The notes: generated from the sequence alone by a model not told the origin. Positions 35,929-43,958 are shown, counted from the stretch's first letter. The stretch: DNA of 64,000 nt from Bacteroidota bacterium (GCA_013390605.1 JACAUB010000001.1:3144716-3208715), one strand, 5' to 3'. Numbers and translations: made by a program.

Positions 35929-36370
35929 TTTTTACCATCCTTTAAAATCCAGATAAAGATATATGATAGCAGGTAATTATCCCAGAAAATATTTATATTT
36001 CTTGATTACGTCTCCTTCTTTCATCATAAATCCCTCATATGACTTTCTTAAACAGATGGGTTTGTCCATAGTACCTCCATACTTTGTCCATACTTCCTCC
36101 ATAGTTAGTCCATACTTAAAAGGTATGGAGGAAGTATGGAGGAACCTTCGAGAAAGGGTCGACAAAGTTTTGACAAACCCATCTTTTTAGGAGAGACATT
36201 GGGGTAAACTATTATCATCATTATCGCCACGTGGTTGAGTTGTGATCGAATGATATTGAGAGATAAATGGGAAAGCTGCACTTGTTAATTAGCGCAGCGT
36301 TTTAAAATCTATAAAGCACTTAAAACATGAATATTGTAAAACATTTACATCATTGTTAAATGCAAATAAG
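35929..36370. other. Intergenic region carrying a nested palindromic element
   Basis: The only structured part is the element at 36049-36189. The remaining sequence (35929-36048 and 36190-36370) shows no gene. Short frames on both strands across the element arise from its repeats. Confidence 0.7.
36049..36189. repeat. Nested inverted-repeat element built on 11-bp units
   Basis: Outer arms of 18 bp (36049-36066 and 36172-36189) match at 17 positions. Inside are five tandem 11-bp units with the core TCCATA (starting at 36064, 36075, 36086, 36097 and 36108). They alternate G and C as first base. After them come inverted copies of the same unit (around 36123-36143), giving a perfect 17-bp inner inverted repeat (36087-36103 with 36124-36140). 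No target-site duplication is evident. It could be a MITE-like element or a structured non-coding locus. Confidence 0.8.
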
Positions 36371-36445
36371 TGAGAGGTACTGGACTCGAACCAGTGACCC
36401 CCGCCCTGTCAAGGCGGTGCTCTAAACCAACTGAGCTAACATCCC
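36371..36445 (-). tRNA. tRNA-Val (GAC)
   Basis: A 75-nt cloverleaf including the discriminator A. The anticodon loop TTGACAG gives GAC on a perfect 5-bp stem (CCGCC/GGCGG), and the D arm and T arm (ACTGG-TTCGAGT-CCAGT) are sound. The acceptor stem has one T-C mismatch (position 5-68) and one G-T pair (2-71), which is unusual. CCA is not encoded. Confidence 0.88.
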
Positions 36446-36480
36446 TTCTTTCGTGTGGCAAATGTAATAAAAATTCCAAC

Positions 36481-36488
36481 TAAATTTG
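36481..36488 (+). promoter_or_regulatory. -7 promoter box of the DPP IV gene
   Basis: TAAATTTG, an exact TAnnTTTG match, 23 bp before ATG 36512. It lies inside the longer frame that starts at 36455, which argues for the later start. Confidence 0.6.
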
Positions 36489-36511
36489 CATTCATCAATC
36501 AACCTAAATCA

Positions 36512-38719
36512 ATGAAAAAATTCACATTACTTTTTCTTACCGTTTTTCTGTTTTCGCTTTTCGAAACAACCTCAGCTCAAAACGGAACAAAGACTATTAC
36601 TTTATCCGACATCTTCGGCAAGTCTACCTTTAGACAACTCGGCGTAAATGGTATTCAAAGTATGAATGATGGTATTCATTATACTACAATAGAAACCAAT
36701 GGATTAAAGATTGTTAAGCACGACTATTCGACCGGCAATATTGTCGACACAATCTTTAATCTCAGGGCTTATAACTTGTCGAACATAAAAGCCATTGGCG
36801 AATATCAATTCAGCAACGACGAAACAAAACTGCTTTTGACTACTAATTCGGAAAAGATTTACCGTAGATCATCAACTTCTGAATATTATGTGGTAGATCT
36901 GATAAAAAAAACAGTTAATCCACTCAGTGAAAATGGGAAACAGCAGCTTGCTACCTTTTCACCAGATGGAGAAAAAATTGCCTTTGTCCGTAAAAACAAT
37001 ATTTACATCAAAGATTTAGTCGTAGGAAGTGAGATACAAGTAACACTAGACGGAAAGTTTAACGCGATCATCAACGGGGCACCTGATTGGGTTTACGAAG
37101 AAGAGTTTAGCCTCTCTAAAGCTTTTGAATGGTCACCCGACAGCAAATATATTGCCTTCATTCGCTTCGACGAATCCAATGTTTCTGTATATAATATGCC
37201 AATGTATGCCGGAGCGGCACCAACCCATCCCGAAAACAAAGTATATCCTTCTAACTATTCGTTCAAATATCCAAAAGCCGGTGAATCGAACTCTATTATT
37301 TCAGTCCATACCTTTGAATTGGCTTCTGCGACAACCCGAAAAATAGATATTGGAAATGAAACTAATATTTACATTCCTCGCATTCGCTTTTCTAACGACC
37401 CTTCTAAACTTGCGATACTTCGATTAAATCGTCACCAAAACAAGTTAGAGATACTCTTTGCAAACCCAGCAACCGGACAATCGAAAACGATCTATACTGA
37501 AGAAAATAAATACTACATCCCTGAACAACAGTTTGATGATTTTCAGTTTCTATCAGATCAAAAACATTTTTGTATCACTAGCGAAAGAGATGGTTGGAAT
37601 CACATCTATTTGTATGATATGGATGGTAAGTTGGTCAGACAGATTACTTCAGGAAAATGGGATGTAACCGATTTTCTGGGATATGATCTACTAACAAAGC
37701 GATTTTTTTATATCTCAGCAGAAACCTCACCACTGCGACGAAACGTTTACAGCATATCATTGGACGGAAAGAAAAAAGAACGCCTCACACAAAATGAGGG
37801 GACCTATAAAGCAACATTTTCAACAAACTACAAATATTTCATATCCAACTTCTCAAGTGTTTCAACACCACAACAAGTTACACTAAACGATGCCAATGGA
37901 AAACTGATCCGAGTTCTTGAAGACAATAAAATCCTCATTGGTAAGCTAAACGATTATAAATATAGTGAAAAAGAGTTTTTTACGTTCACTACACCTCAAG
38001 GAGTTACGCTAAATGGATGGATACTCAAACCGGCTAATCTGGATCCAAACAAAAAATACCCTGTTTTGATGACCCAATACTCGGGGCCTAATTCGCAGCA
38101 AGTAGTAGATCGTTGGAGCATAGGGTGGGATGATTATTTGGCTCAACAAGGCATTGTTGTTGCATGTATAGATCCAAGAGGTACAGGTGCCCGAGGAGAA
38201 GAGTTCAGGAAAATGACCTATTTGCAACTGGGGAAATATGAAACGCAAGACCAAATTGAAGGAGCTAAATATCTGGGGACCTTGCCATACATTGATAAAA
38301 GTCGTGTTGGAATATGGGGATGGAGTTATGGCGGTTTTATATCATGCTCATGTATGGTTAAAGGTGATGGTCTTTTTAAAGCCGGTATTGCTGTGGCTCC
38401 GGTAACGAACTGGCGTTTTTATGACAATATCTATACTGAACGATATATGCGTACGCCCGCAGAAAACCCAAAAGGATACGATGATAATTCTCCTCTATGG
38501 TTTGCCTCTAATTTACAAGGAAAGTTTTTGATTTGTCATGGCACTGCCGATGACAATGTTCATACACAAAATACGTTTGAGTTTGTGGAGCAGTTGGTTC
38601 AGGCAAATAAGCAGTTTGAAATGCAACTTTATACCAATCGCAACCATAATATAACAGGAGGCAATACGACCATTCATCTATATACCAGAATGACGAACTT
38701 TTTAAAAGATAACTTATAA
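36512..38719 (+). CDS. Prolyl oligopeptidase family (S9B) dipeptidyl peptidase IV
   Basis: A 735-residue exported peptidase that removes X-Pro dipeptides from peptide N-termini. After a signal peptide (about 1-22, TSA-Q) comes a beta-propeller with the substrate-binding double Glu in WVYEEEFSL. The alpha/beta-hydrolase domain carries the catalytic Ser in GIWGWSYGGF, the Asp in GTADDNVH and the His in NRNHNITGGN. I chose ATG 36512 because it begins the signal peptide and follows a promoter box. Likely periplasmic or outer-membrane associated, feeding amino acid use. Confidence 0.95.
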   Translation: MKKFTLLFLTVFLFSLFETTSAQNGTKTITLSDIFGKSTFRQLGVNGIQSMNDGIHYTTIETNGLKIVKHDYSTGNIVDTIFNLRAYNLSNIKAIGEYQFSNDETKLLLTTNSEKIYRRSSTSEYYVVDLIKKTVNPLSENGKQQLATFSPDGEKIAFVRKNNIYIKDLVVGSEIQVTLDGKFNAIINGAPDWVYEEEFSLSKAFEWSPDSKYIAFIRFDESNVSVYNMPMYAGAAPTHPENKVYPSNYSFKYPKAGESNSIISVHTFELASATTRKIDIGNETNIYIPRIRFSNDPSKLAILRLNRHQNKLEILFANPATGQSKTIYTEENKYYIPEQQFDDFQFLSDQKHFCITSERDGWNHIYLYDMDGKLVRQITSGKWDVTDFLGYDLLTKRFFYISAETSPLRRNVYSISLDGKKKERLTQNEGTYKATFSTNYKYFISNFSSVSTPQQVTLNDANGKLIRVLEDNKILIGKLNDYKYSEKEFFTFTTPQGVTLNGWILKPANLDPNKKYPVLMTQYSGPNSQQVVDRWSIGWDDYLAQQGIVVACIDPRGTGARGEEFRKMTYLQLGKYETQDQIEGAKYLGTLPYIDKSRVGIWGWSYGGFISCSCMVKGDGLFKAGIAVAPVTNWRFYDNIYTERYMRTPAENPKGYDDNSPLWFASNLQGKFLICHGTADDNVHTQNTFEFVEQLVQANKQFEMQLYTNRNHNITGGNTTIHLYTRMTNFLKDNL

Positions 38720-38722
38720 TAC

Positions 38723-38773
38723 TTTAGTTCATCGAGAAATGGTCTTTAAATAATCATTTCTCGATGAACTAAA
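38723..38773. terminator. 19-bp perfect inverted repeat between DPP IV and PAAR genes
   Basis: Arms at 38723-38741 and 38755-38773 pair perfectly around a 13-nt loop, just after the peptidase stop. No T-run follows on either strand. It probably ends or protects the convergent transcripts. Confidence 0.65.
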
Positions 38774-38812
38774 TATAATATTAGCCATAAAATCTGTTCT
38801 TAGTTATTTATA

Positions 38813-39115
38813 TTACCCACCTATTAAAACAGTTGGACAACCTAAAACAATGGTGCCTCCATGTTGAGTTGTATCACCCATTCGTGCAGCAGGTTTTCCA
38901 CCAATAAATACTGTAGCCGAACCTTTTACAATCGCATCAGGTGGCCCAACACATACACACATATCGCCCATTACAGCTGCGGGCAATTTTCCTATTAAAA
39001 CGGTTGGAACTCCAGGTCCAATTATGGGACCTCCCACATGTGGTATTGGTGGGAGACCTGATGTTACCGTAGGGCAAACATGTAGATCGGTTAATCTTGC
39101 GGCCATCTGTGCCAT
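38813..39115 (-). CDS. PAAR domain protein
   Basis: A 100-residue PAAR-repeat protein that forms the sharp cone on a contractile-injection spike. Four PAAR-like turns are visible, with the motifs AARLTDLHVCP, AVMGDMCVCVGPPD and AARMGDTTQHGG. Zn-binding His and Cys residues are present (CP, MCVC, QHGG). There is no toxin extension. It lies 16 bp downstream of a gpV-like spike gene. No tube, sheath, baseplate or ClpV genes are in the window, so the pair is orphaned. Confidence 0.92.
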   Translation of the reverse strand: MAQMAARLTDLHVCPTVTSGLPPIPHVGGPIIGPGVPTVLIGKLPAAVMGDMCVCVGPPDAIVKGSATVFIGGKPAARMGDTTQHGGTIVLGCPTVLIGG

Positions 39116-39131
39116 ATTATATTTTTTTGAT

Positions 39132-39851
39132 TTAATTAATCATTACGATTCCACCCTTCACCGTTGTCTCGCCTGATGCAGATAGTTCAGCTGTAGCATT
39201 CCCTTTGGCCGTAAAACCCATCTGTGCTGTGTTGATAACATTTAGGCCCGATAAGGAAACGTCTTGTTGTGAAGAAACACTAATTGTGCCAACGGCTTGT
39301 AATGTAATGTTTCCAGAAGCTTTTAATATAATGTTGTTACTACTGTTCAATAAAATTCCACTGGAGGATAATTCTACCGAATTACTATTTTGATCCGCAA
39401 TGGTGATGCCTCTATCCTTATCGCTTATTGTAATGGTATTACCGCCAGGTGTTTTAATGTTTACAGTCTTGTCATTGTCATCAAACGATAGCAGCATCCC
39501 ACTTTTCGTAGTTATTGATTTTACATCATTGTTGTTATCTGTTAATGGATTGGGCGATTTATTATGCTTATTATATAAAGACCCAAGTATAATCGGATAT
39601 ACTGAATCGCCATAAATAAAAGCAACGATTACTTCATCACCTATCTCCGGTAAGAAGCAAGAACCGGCACCTGAGGTCGCATAAAAGTTTGACATCCGCG
39701 CCCATAAAATATTTTTTGTTGGTGTATCCGATTGAATCTCTATTTGTACACTAAACAATGATTCTGGATCTTCACTAATCTTTGTTACTATAGCTATGTA
39801 AAAACCTTGCATTGGCTGGATTTGTTCTCCGGTGTATTGTTGCGTTGGCAT
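39132..39851 (-). CDS. Baseplate spike protein (gpV/VgrG OB-fold type)
   Basis: A 239-residue spike protein. Residues about 15-95 form the gp5/gpV OB-fold (GFYIAIVTKI, ILWARMSNFYATSGAGSCF, PEIGDEVIVAFIYGD). The remaining 140 residues are a beta-helical, Ser/Thr/Asn-rich repeat ending in a metal- or PAAR-docking tip. It is much shorter than type VI VgrG, which also has N-terminal gp27-like domains. It pairs with the PAAR gene downstream. In phage tails and extracellular contractile systems these two form the piercing tip. Confidence 0.87.
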   Translation of the reverse strand: MPTQQYTGEQIQPMQGFYIAIVTKISEDPESLFSVQIEIQSDTPTKNILWARMSNFYATSGAGSCFLPEIGDEVIVAFIYGDSVYPIILGSLYNKHNKSPNPLTDNNNDVKSITTKSGMLLSFDDNDKTVNIKTPGGNTITISDKDRGITIADQNSNSVELSSSGILLNSSNNIILKASGNITLQAVGTISVSSQQDVSLSGLNVINTAQMGFTAKGNATAELSASGETTVKGGIVMIN

Positions 39852-40308
39852 GTTTTATTTAATTTGAAAGTAAATTTTATTTTTGAAGAACGAAATAGCG
39901 ATAAAAGAATAATTATAGCTATTTTGTTTTTTCAGTAGAATATGACATCACTTTATAAAAACAAAAAACAGGTTAAATCATAAAACAATAACAAACATTT
40001 TAGATTTAAAAATCTACCTCATAATACAATCTCAAGTGTTGAAAAGATATTTATTGTTATATTTCCGAAGTAGAAGCCCTTATTGCGGACGTCTTTCCCT
40101 TTTAGTAATGAGAGATGATTTAATATTAATGACATTGACTAATTATTGCTCTATTTTTCAGAAAAAATGAATAATTAACTTAAAGAATCAAAAATATAAT
40201 CACACTTCAAAAAAGATCTACATAATTAACAAAAATAATCAATTAATTTAATTAATTTTGCACGCCAAATAAATTTATTAACCATTAACAGAAAGAGAGC
40301 GTATTTTT
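39852..40308. other. Intergenic region between the spike gene and rpsU
   Basis: An AT-rich divergent gap of 457 bp. The rpsU -7 box is at 40253-40260. I found no exact -7 box for the spike gene on the minus strand, and no gene, RNA or repeat in the rest. Confidence 0.6.
40253..40260 (+). promoter_or_regulatory. -7 promoter box of rpsU
   Basis: TAATTTTG, an exact TAnnTTTG match, 48 bp before the rpsU ATG. Confidence 0.6.
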
Positions 40309-40503
40309 ATGATTATTGTTCCTGTAAAAGAAGGCGAAAGCATTGACAGATCTTTGAAGAAATTAAAACGTAAGTTTGAAAAGACTGGTGTAGTTAAGGA
40401 ATTGAGAGAACGTCAAAAGTTCACTAAACCATCGGTTAAAAACCGCGAAGCTTATTTAAAGGCCGTTTACATTCAAGCGCTTCAGCTGGATCAGGAGAAA
40501 TAA
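40309..40503 (+). CDS. rpsU: 30S ribosomal protein S21
   Basis: A 64-residue basic protein with the S21 pattern: MIIVPVKEGESIDRSLKKLKR at the start, then KFEKTGVVKELRERQKF. S21 helps mRNA binding on the small subunit near the 3' end of 16S rRNA. It has its own promoter and ends before a long terminator hairpin that abuts xerC. Confidence 0.96.
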   Translation: MIIVPVKEGESIDRSLKKLKRKFEKTGVVKELRERQKFTKPSVKNREAYLKAVYIQALQLDQEK

Positions 40504-40531
40504 TCAGGTAAAGGAAACTTTATCTGCGTTT

Positions 40532-40613
40532 AAAAGAGAAAATTTTACCACTTTAAAGATGGATTCTTCTTATCTTTAAACCAAAATGGCGCGGTAAAAT
40601 TTTCTCTTTTTTT
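40532..40613 (+). terminator. Long two-part hairpin terminator abutting the xerC start
   Basis: A perfect 18-bp outer stem (40532-40549 with 40593-40610) encloses a 9-bp inner stem (40552-40560 with 40572-40580). A T7 tract at 40607-40613 follows, and the xerC ATG begins at the next base, 40614. Confidence 0.85.
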
Positions 40614-41498
40614 ATGATACAACAATTTATAGATTATCTTAGGATAGTAAAAAGATATTCAGCTCATACAGTCTTGGCTTACGAGACTGACTTAAATCAA
40701 TTTGCCAACTTTATTTTAAATATCTACGAATTAGATACATTAGTTGATGCAGATTATCAAATGATTCGAAGTTGGATTGTGCAGCTCAAAGGAGATAACA
40801 TATCGAACCGAAGCATCAATAGAAAGCTATCTTCGCTTAAATCATTTTACAAATATCTAATCAGAGATGGCATTGTAAAATCAAATCCCTTATCTAAAAT
40901 TATCAATCCAAAGATATCTAAAAGACTCCCGGAATTCTTAGATCAATCAAAAACACTTTTCCTTTTCACAGAAGTAAAATTCGATGATTCACTTGAAGGA
41001 CAACGTGATAGAACAATTTTAGAGCTTTTCTATGCAACAGGTATTCGACAAGCCGAACTGATAAATCTTACAATAGATAGTTTGGATACTGATCGTATGA
41101 CACTAAAGGTCAAAGGGAAAAGAAACAAAGAAAGATATATTCCGATAGGAGCACATCTTTTACAAATTTTAACATTATATATTGAAGAAATAAGACCACA
41201 GTTGGTTGGTTCTAACAAAAACAGCTTTATATTTGTTACTAAGGAAGGGGATCAATTTTATCCTCTCCTGGTTTATCGGATAGTGAAAAAATATCTGGGT
41301 ATGGTTTCGAGTAGAAAAAAACGCAGTCCTCATGTTCTCAGACATACTTTTGCGACACATATGCTTGATAACGGAGCAGATTTGAATGCGATAAAAGAAA
41401 TTTTAGGACATTCCAGTTTAGCCGCTACACAGATATATACACACAATTCGATTGAACGACTAAAACAAATTTACAAACAGGCCCATCCAAAGGCCTAA
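40614..41498 (+). CDS. xerC: Tyrosine recombinase XerC/XerD-like
   Basis: A 294-residue site-specific recombinase that resolves chromosome dimers at dif. The N-terminal SAM-like DNA-binding domain (about 1-85) begins FIDYLRIVKRYSAHTV. The catalytic domain has the tyrosine-recombinase residues Arg (ATGIRQAEL), Lys (KVKGKRNKER), HxxR (HVLRHTFATH), His (LGHSSLAATQIY) and the nucleophile Tyr (IYTHNS). Position between rpsU and hpf is conserved in Bacteroidales, so it is the housekeeping enzyme rather than a phage integrase. Whether it is the C- or D-type is not settled by sequence alone. Its start codon sits directly on a terminator T-tract. Confidence 0.92.
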   Translation: MIQQFIDYLRIVKRYSAHTVLAYETDLNQFANFILNIYELDTLVDADYQMIRSWIVQLKGDNISNRSINRKLSSLKSFYKYLIRDGIVKSNPLSKIINPKISKRLPEFLDQSKTLFLFTEVKFDDSLEGQRDRTILELFYATGIRQAELINLTIDSLDTDRMTLKVKGKRNKERYIPIGAHLLQILTLYIEEIRPQLVGSNKNSFIFVTKEGDQFYPLLVYRIVKKYLGMVSSRKKRSPHVLRHTFATHMLDNGADLNAIKEILGHSSLAATQIYTHNSIERLKQIYKQAHPKA

Positions 41499-41512
41499 AA
41501 AAGGAGGTTTCA

Positions 41513-41809
41513 ATGAGAATCAACATCAATTCGGTTCATTTCAAAACCGACAGAAAGTTAGAAGATTTCATTACTGAAAAAGTAGAGAAGTTATCATCGT
41601 TATATGATGGTATAGTAGGTAGTGAAGTAATACTTAAAGTGGAAAATACCGATTCTCCGGACAACAAAATTGCCGAAATCAGATTAGAAATACGCGGCAA
41701 CGATTTATTTGCAAAAAAACAATGTAAAACATTCGAAGAAGCTACAGATACGGCAGTCGAAGCGCTACGTAAACAGCTTGTTAAGTATAAGGAAAAATTA
41801 AAAGTATAA
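41513..41809 (+). CDS. hpf: Ribosome hibernation-promoting factor (HPF/RaiA family)
   Basis: A 98-residue short-form HPF, which binds the 30S subunit and favours inactive ribosome states in stationary phase. Family pattern: SVHFKTDRKLEDFITEKVEKL at the start and IRGNDLFAKKQCKTFEEATDTAV near the middle. It is 14 bp after xerC and they are probably co-transcribed. A terminator overlapping the next promoter follows 70 bp later. Confidence 0.93.
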   Translation: MRININSVHFKTDRKLEDFITEKVEKLSSLYDGIVGSEVILKVENTDSPDNKIAEIRLEIRGNDLFAKKQCKTFEEATDTAVEALRKQLVKYKEKLKV

Positions 41810-41846
41810 CTTTAAATAAAATTCATCAAAAAAAATCATTTAGTTA

Positions 41847-41877
41847 TTTGGAAATCCAAAAATGATTCCTACATTTG
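41847..41877 (+). promoter_or_regulatory. Promoter P1 of the tRNA-tuf operon
   Basis: TTTG at 41847-41850 (-33) and TACATTTG at 41870-41877 (-7), separated by 19 nt. This is the canonical Bacteroidota arrangement. Its expected start point falls in the first arm of the hpf terminator. Confidence 0.75.
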
Positions 41878-41878
41878 C

Positions 41879-41909
41879 AGTCCCTTTAACAAGAGGGACT
41901 GTTTTGTTT
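41879..41909 (+). terminator. hpf terminator overlapping promoter P1 start site
   Basis: A 7-bp stem (41879-41885 with 41894-41900), 8-nt loop and GTTTTGTTT tract. Confidence 0.75.
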
Positions 41910-41966
41910 AAAAGCAGTGCGTTCGTTGAAAAATCTGACAAAATCCAAAAAAAATTAATAGCAGCA

Positions 41967-41997
41967 TTTGGTAGTTTAAAACTTTTTTCTACCTTTG
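41967..41997 (+). promoter_or_regulatory. Promoter P2 of the tRNA-tuf operon
   Basis: TTTG at 41967-41970 and TACCTTTG at 41990-41997 with a 19-nt spacer, exactly as in P1 120 bp upstream. The expected start lies about 10 nt before tRNA-Thr. Confidence 0.8.
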
Positions 41998-42014
41998 CAG
42001 CACAAAACAGCAGC

Positions 42015-42091
42015 GCCGGTGTAGCTCAGTTGGCCAGAGCAGCTGATTTGTAATCAGCTGGTCGGGGGTTCGAATCCCTCCACCGGCTCCA
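42015..42091 (+). tRNA. tRNA-Thr (TGT)
   Basis: Cloverleaf with a 7-bp acceptor stem (GCCGGTG/CACCGGC), anticodon loop giving TGT, and T arm GGGGG-TTCGAAT-CCCTC. Nucleotides 42089-42091 happen to read CCA after discriminator T at 42088. It is the first gene of a tRNA cluster transcribed with tuf. Confidence 0.95.
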
Positions 42092-42113
42092 GTAAAATAA
42101 ATAAGTGAATTCT

Positions 42114-42195
42114 GGGGGGATACCAGAGCGGTCAAATGGGGCAGACTGTAAATCTGCTGGCTTCGCCTTCGGAGGTTCGAATCCTCCTCCCCCCA
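42114..42195 (+). tRNA. tRNA-Tyr (GTA)
   Basis: An 82-nt class II tRNA with a long variable arm. The acceptor stem is GGGGGGA/TCCCCCC and the anticodon stem-loop is GCAGA-CTGTAAA-TCTGC, giving GTA. The discriminator is A; CCA is not encoded. Confidence 0.95.
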
Positions 42196-42221
42196 CATAT
42201 TAAATATTAACGATCATTATT

Positions 42222-42294
42222 GCGGAAGTAGCTCATTTGGTAGAGCGATAGCCTTCCAAGCTATAGGTGGCGGGTTCGAGACCCGTCTTCCGCT
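42222..42294 (+). tRNA. tRNA-Gly (TCC)
   Basis: A 73-nt cloverleaf. The acceptor is GCGGAAG/CTTCCGC, and the anticodon stem-loop ATAGC-CTTCCAA-GCTAT gives TCC. The discriminator is T. Confidence 0.95.
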
Positions 42295-42306
42295 CACTAT
42301 CAAAAA

Positions 42307-42378
<72 letters not shown>

Positions 42379-42427
42379 CGAATATTTTTTGTTACAACGA
42401 AGTAAACATCTTAACACTTTATCTGAT

Positions 42428-43615
42428 ATGGCAAAAGAAAAATTTGCACGTACGAAACCGCACGTTAACGTAGGTACAATCGGTCACGTTGACCACGGTA
42501 AGACCACGTTAACTGCCGCCATTACATTGTGTCTCGCTGAAAAAGGTTGGTCAGAATTCAGATCATTTGATTCGATCGACAATGCACCAGAAGAAAAAGA
42601 AAGAGGTATTACCATTAATACCGCGCATATCGAATATCAAACAGCCAATCGTCACTATGCTCACGTAGATTGTCCAGGTCACGCTGACTACGTTAAGAAC
42701 ATGGTAACTGGTGCTGCCCAGATGGACGGTGCTATCTTGGTAGTAGCTGCTACTGATGGTCCTATGCCTCAAACTCGTGAACACATTCTTCTTGCTCGTC
42801 AGGTTGGTGTTCCACGTTTAGTTGTTTTCATGAACAAGGTTGACCTTGTTGATGATCCAGAGCTGTTAGAACTTGTTGAAATGGAGATCCGCGATCTTTT
42901 ATCATTCTATGGTTTTGATGGTGACAACACTCCTATCATCCAAGGTTCAGCTCTTGGTGGATTAAATAAAGAGCCAGTTTGGGTTGATAAGATCATTGAA
43001 CTAATGGCTGCTGTTGACGAATACATTCCTGAACCAGTTAGAGAGAGAGAAAAAGCTTTCTTAATGCCTGTTGAAGACGTATTCTCAATTACTGGTCGTG
43101 GTACTGTTGCTACCGGTCGTATTGAAACTGGTATTATCCACACAGGTGATGCAGTTGATATCATTGGTATGGGAGCTGAAAAGCTGAAGTCAGTGGTTAC
43201 TGGAGTAGAAATGTTCCGTAAGATTCTTGACGAAGGTGAAGCTGGTGATAATGCAGGTCTATTATTACGCGGTATTGACAAAGAGCAAATCCGTCGTGGT
43301 ATGGTTATTGCAAAACCAGGTTCTGTAACTCCACACGCTAGATTCAAAGCTGAGGTTTATATCCTTAAGAAAGAAGAAGGTGGACGTCACACTCCATTCC
43401 ATAACAAATATCGTCCTCAGTTCTACTTCCGTACAACTGATGTAACTGGAGAGATTATGCTTCCAGACGGAGTTGAAATGGTAATGCCAGGTGATAACTT
43501 AACAATCGATGTTACCCTAATCCAAGCAATCGCAATGAACAAGAACTTACGTTTTGCTATCCGTGAAGGTGGTCGTACAGTAGGTGCTGGTCAGGTAACT
43601 GAAATCTTAGATTAA
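42428..43615 (+). CDS. tuf: Elongation factor Tu
   Basis: The 395-residue GTPase that delivers aminoacyl-tRNA to the ribosome. G motifs are intact: GHVDHGKTT (P-loop), [17 protein letters not shown] (G4) and GSALGG (G5). An RGITIN switch I segment is also present. I chose ATG 42428 (MAKEKFART) because EF-Tu starts this way; an in-frame ATG 39 bp upstream would add unrelated residues. It is embedded between tRNA genes, a classic arrangement that lets one transcript supply both EF-Tu and tRNAs. Confidence 0.98.
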   Translation: MAKEKFARTKPHVNVGTIGHVDHGKTTLTAAITLCLAEKGWSEFRSFDSIDNAPEEKERGITINTAHIEYQTANRHYAHVDCPGHADYVKNMVTGAAQMDGAILVVAATDGPMPQTREHILLARQVGVPRLVVFMNKVDLVDDPELLELVEMEIRDLLSFYGFDGDNTPIIQGSALGGLNKEPVWVDKIIELMAAVDEYIPEPVREREKAFLMPVEDVFSITGRGTVATGRIETGIIHTGDAVDIIGMGAEKLKSVVTGVEMFRKILDEGEAGDNAGLLLRGIDKEQIRRGMVIAKPGSVTPHARFKAEVYILKKEEGGRHTPFHNKYRPQFYFRTTDVTGEIMLPDGVEMVMPGDNLTIDVTLIQAIAMNKNLRFAIREGGRTVGAGQVTEILD

Positions 43616-43642
43616 TTTTTATTAAAAAATACAACAAGGTGG

Positions 43643-43660
43643 AGGCATCGAAAGATGCCT
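43643..43660 (+). other. GAAA-tetraloop hairpin between tuf and tRNA-Trp
   Basis: A perfect 7-bp stem (43643-43649 with 43654-43660) closed by a GAAA loop. No T-run follows, so it is more likely an mRNA-end stabiliser or processing site than a terminator. Confidence 0.6.
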
Positions 43661-43673
43661 TTACCTTCGATAC

Positions 43674-43746
43674 ACGGGAGTAGCTCAATTGGTAGAGTAG
43701 TGGTCTCCAAAACCATTGGTTGAGGGTTCGATCCCTTCCTCCCGTG
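43674..43746 (+). tRNA. tRNA-Trp (CCA)
   Basis: A 73-nt cloverleaf. The acceptor is ACGGGAG/CTCCCGT, and the anticodon stem-loop GTGGT-CTCCAAA-ACCAT gives CCA (one G-T pair in the stem). The discriminator is G, the normal identity element for bacterial tRNA-Trp. It lies between tuf and secE. Confidence 0.95.
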
Positions 43747-43763
43747 CTAAATATTAGGTCAAT

Positions 43764-43958
43764 ATGGCTAACAAGATCAAAGAATACATCCTTGAAAGCT
43801 CAGAAGAGCTGTTAAAGAAAACTTCATGGCCAAGTTGGGGCGAACTTCAATCTAGCGCTATTGTTGTATCCATTGCTTCCCTCATAATCGCATTCGTGGT
43901 TTATTTGATGGATATGTCATTTCAGCAGGTGTTGAATATTTTTTATACGTTACGTTAA
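43764..43958 (+). CDS. secE: Preprotein translocase subunit SecE
   Basis: A 64-residue single-span form of SecE, the clamp around SecY. An amphipathic helix with KKTSWPSWGELQSSAIVV precedes one membrane segment (about 36-56). The position tRNA-Trp - secE - nusG is the standard one. Short single-span SecE is normal in this phylum. Confidence 0.94.
   Translation: MANKIKEYILESSEELLKKTSWPSWGELQSSAIVVSIASLIIAFVVYLMDMSFQQVLNIFYTLR

Noticed and set aside
35963..36190. Open frames on both strands across the palindromic element
   Set aside because: They arise because 33 bp, three repeat units, is a multiple of three; the peptides merely repeat the units.
36455..36511. Longer N-terminus for the DPP IV peptidase
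   Set aside because: The extra residues precede a clean signal peptide and overlap a promoter box.
38813..39851. Type VI secretion locus or prophage
   Set aside because: Only tip proteins are present; no tube, sheath, baseplate, portal or terminase genes.
40614..41498. XerC-like gene as a mobile-element integrase
   Set aside because: Synteny with rpsU, hpf and the tuf operon and the absence of attachment sites or cargo show a housekeeping recombinase.
41862..42053. 63-codon frame running into tRNA-Thr
   Set aside because: It covers two promoters, a terminator and part of a tRNA gene.
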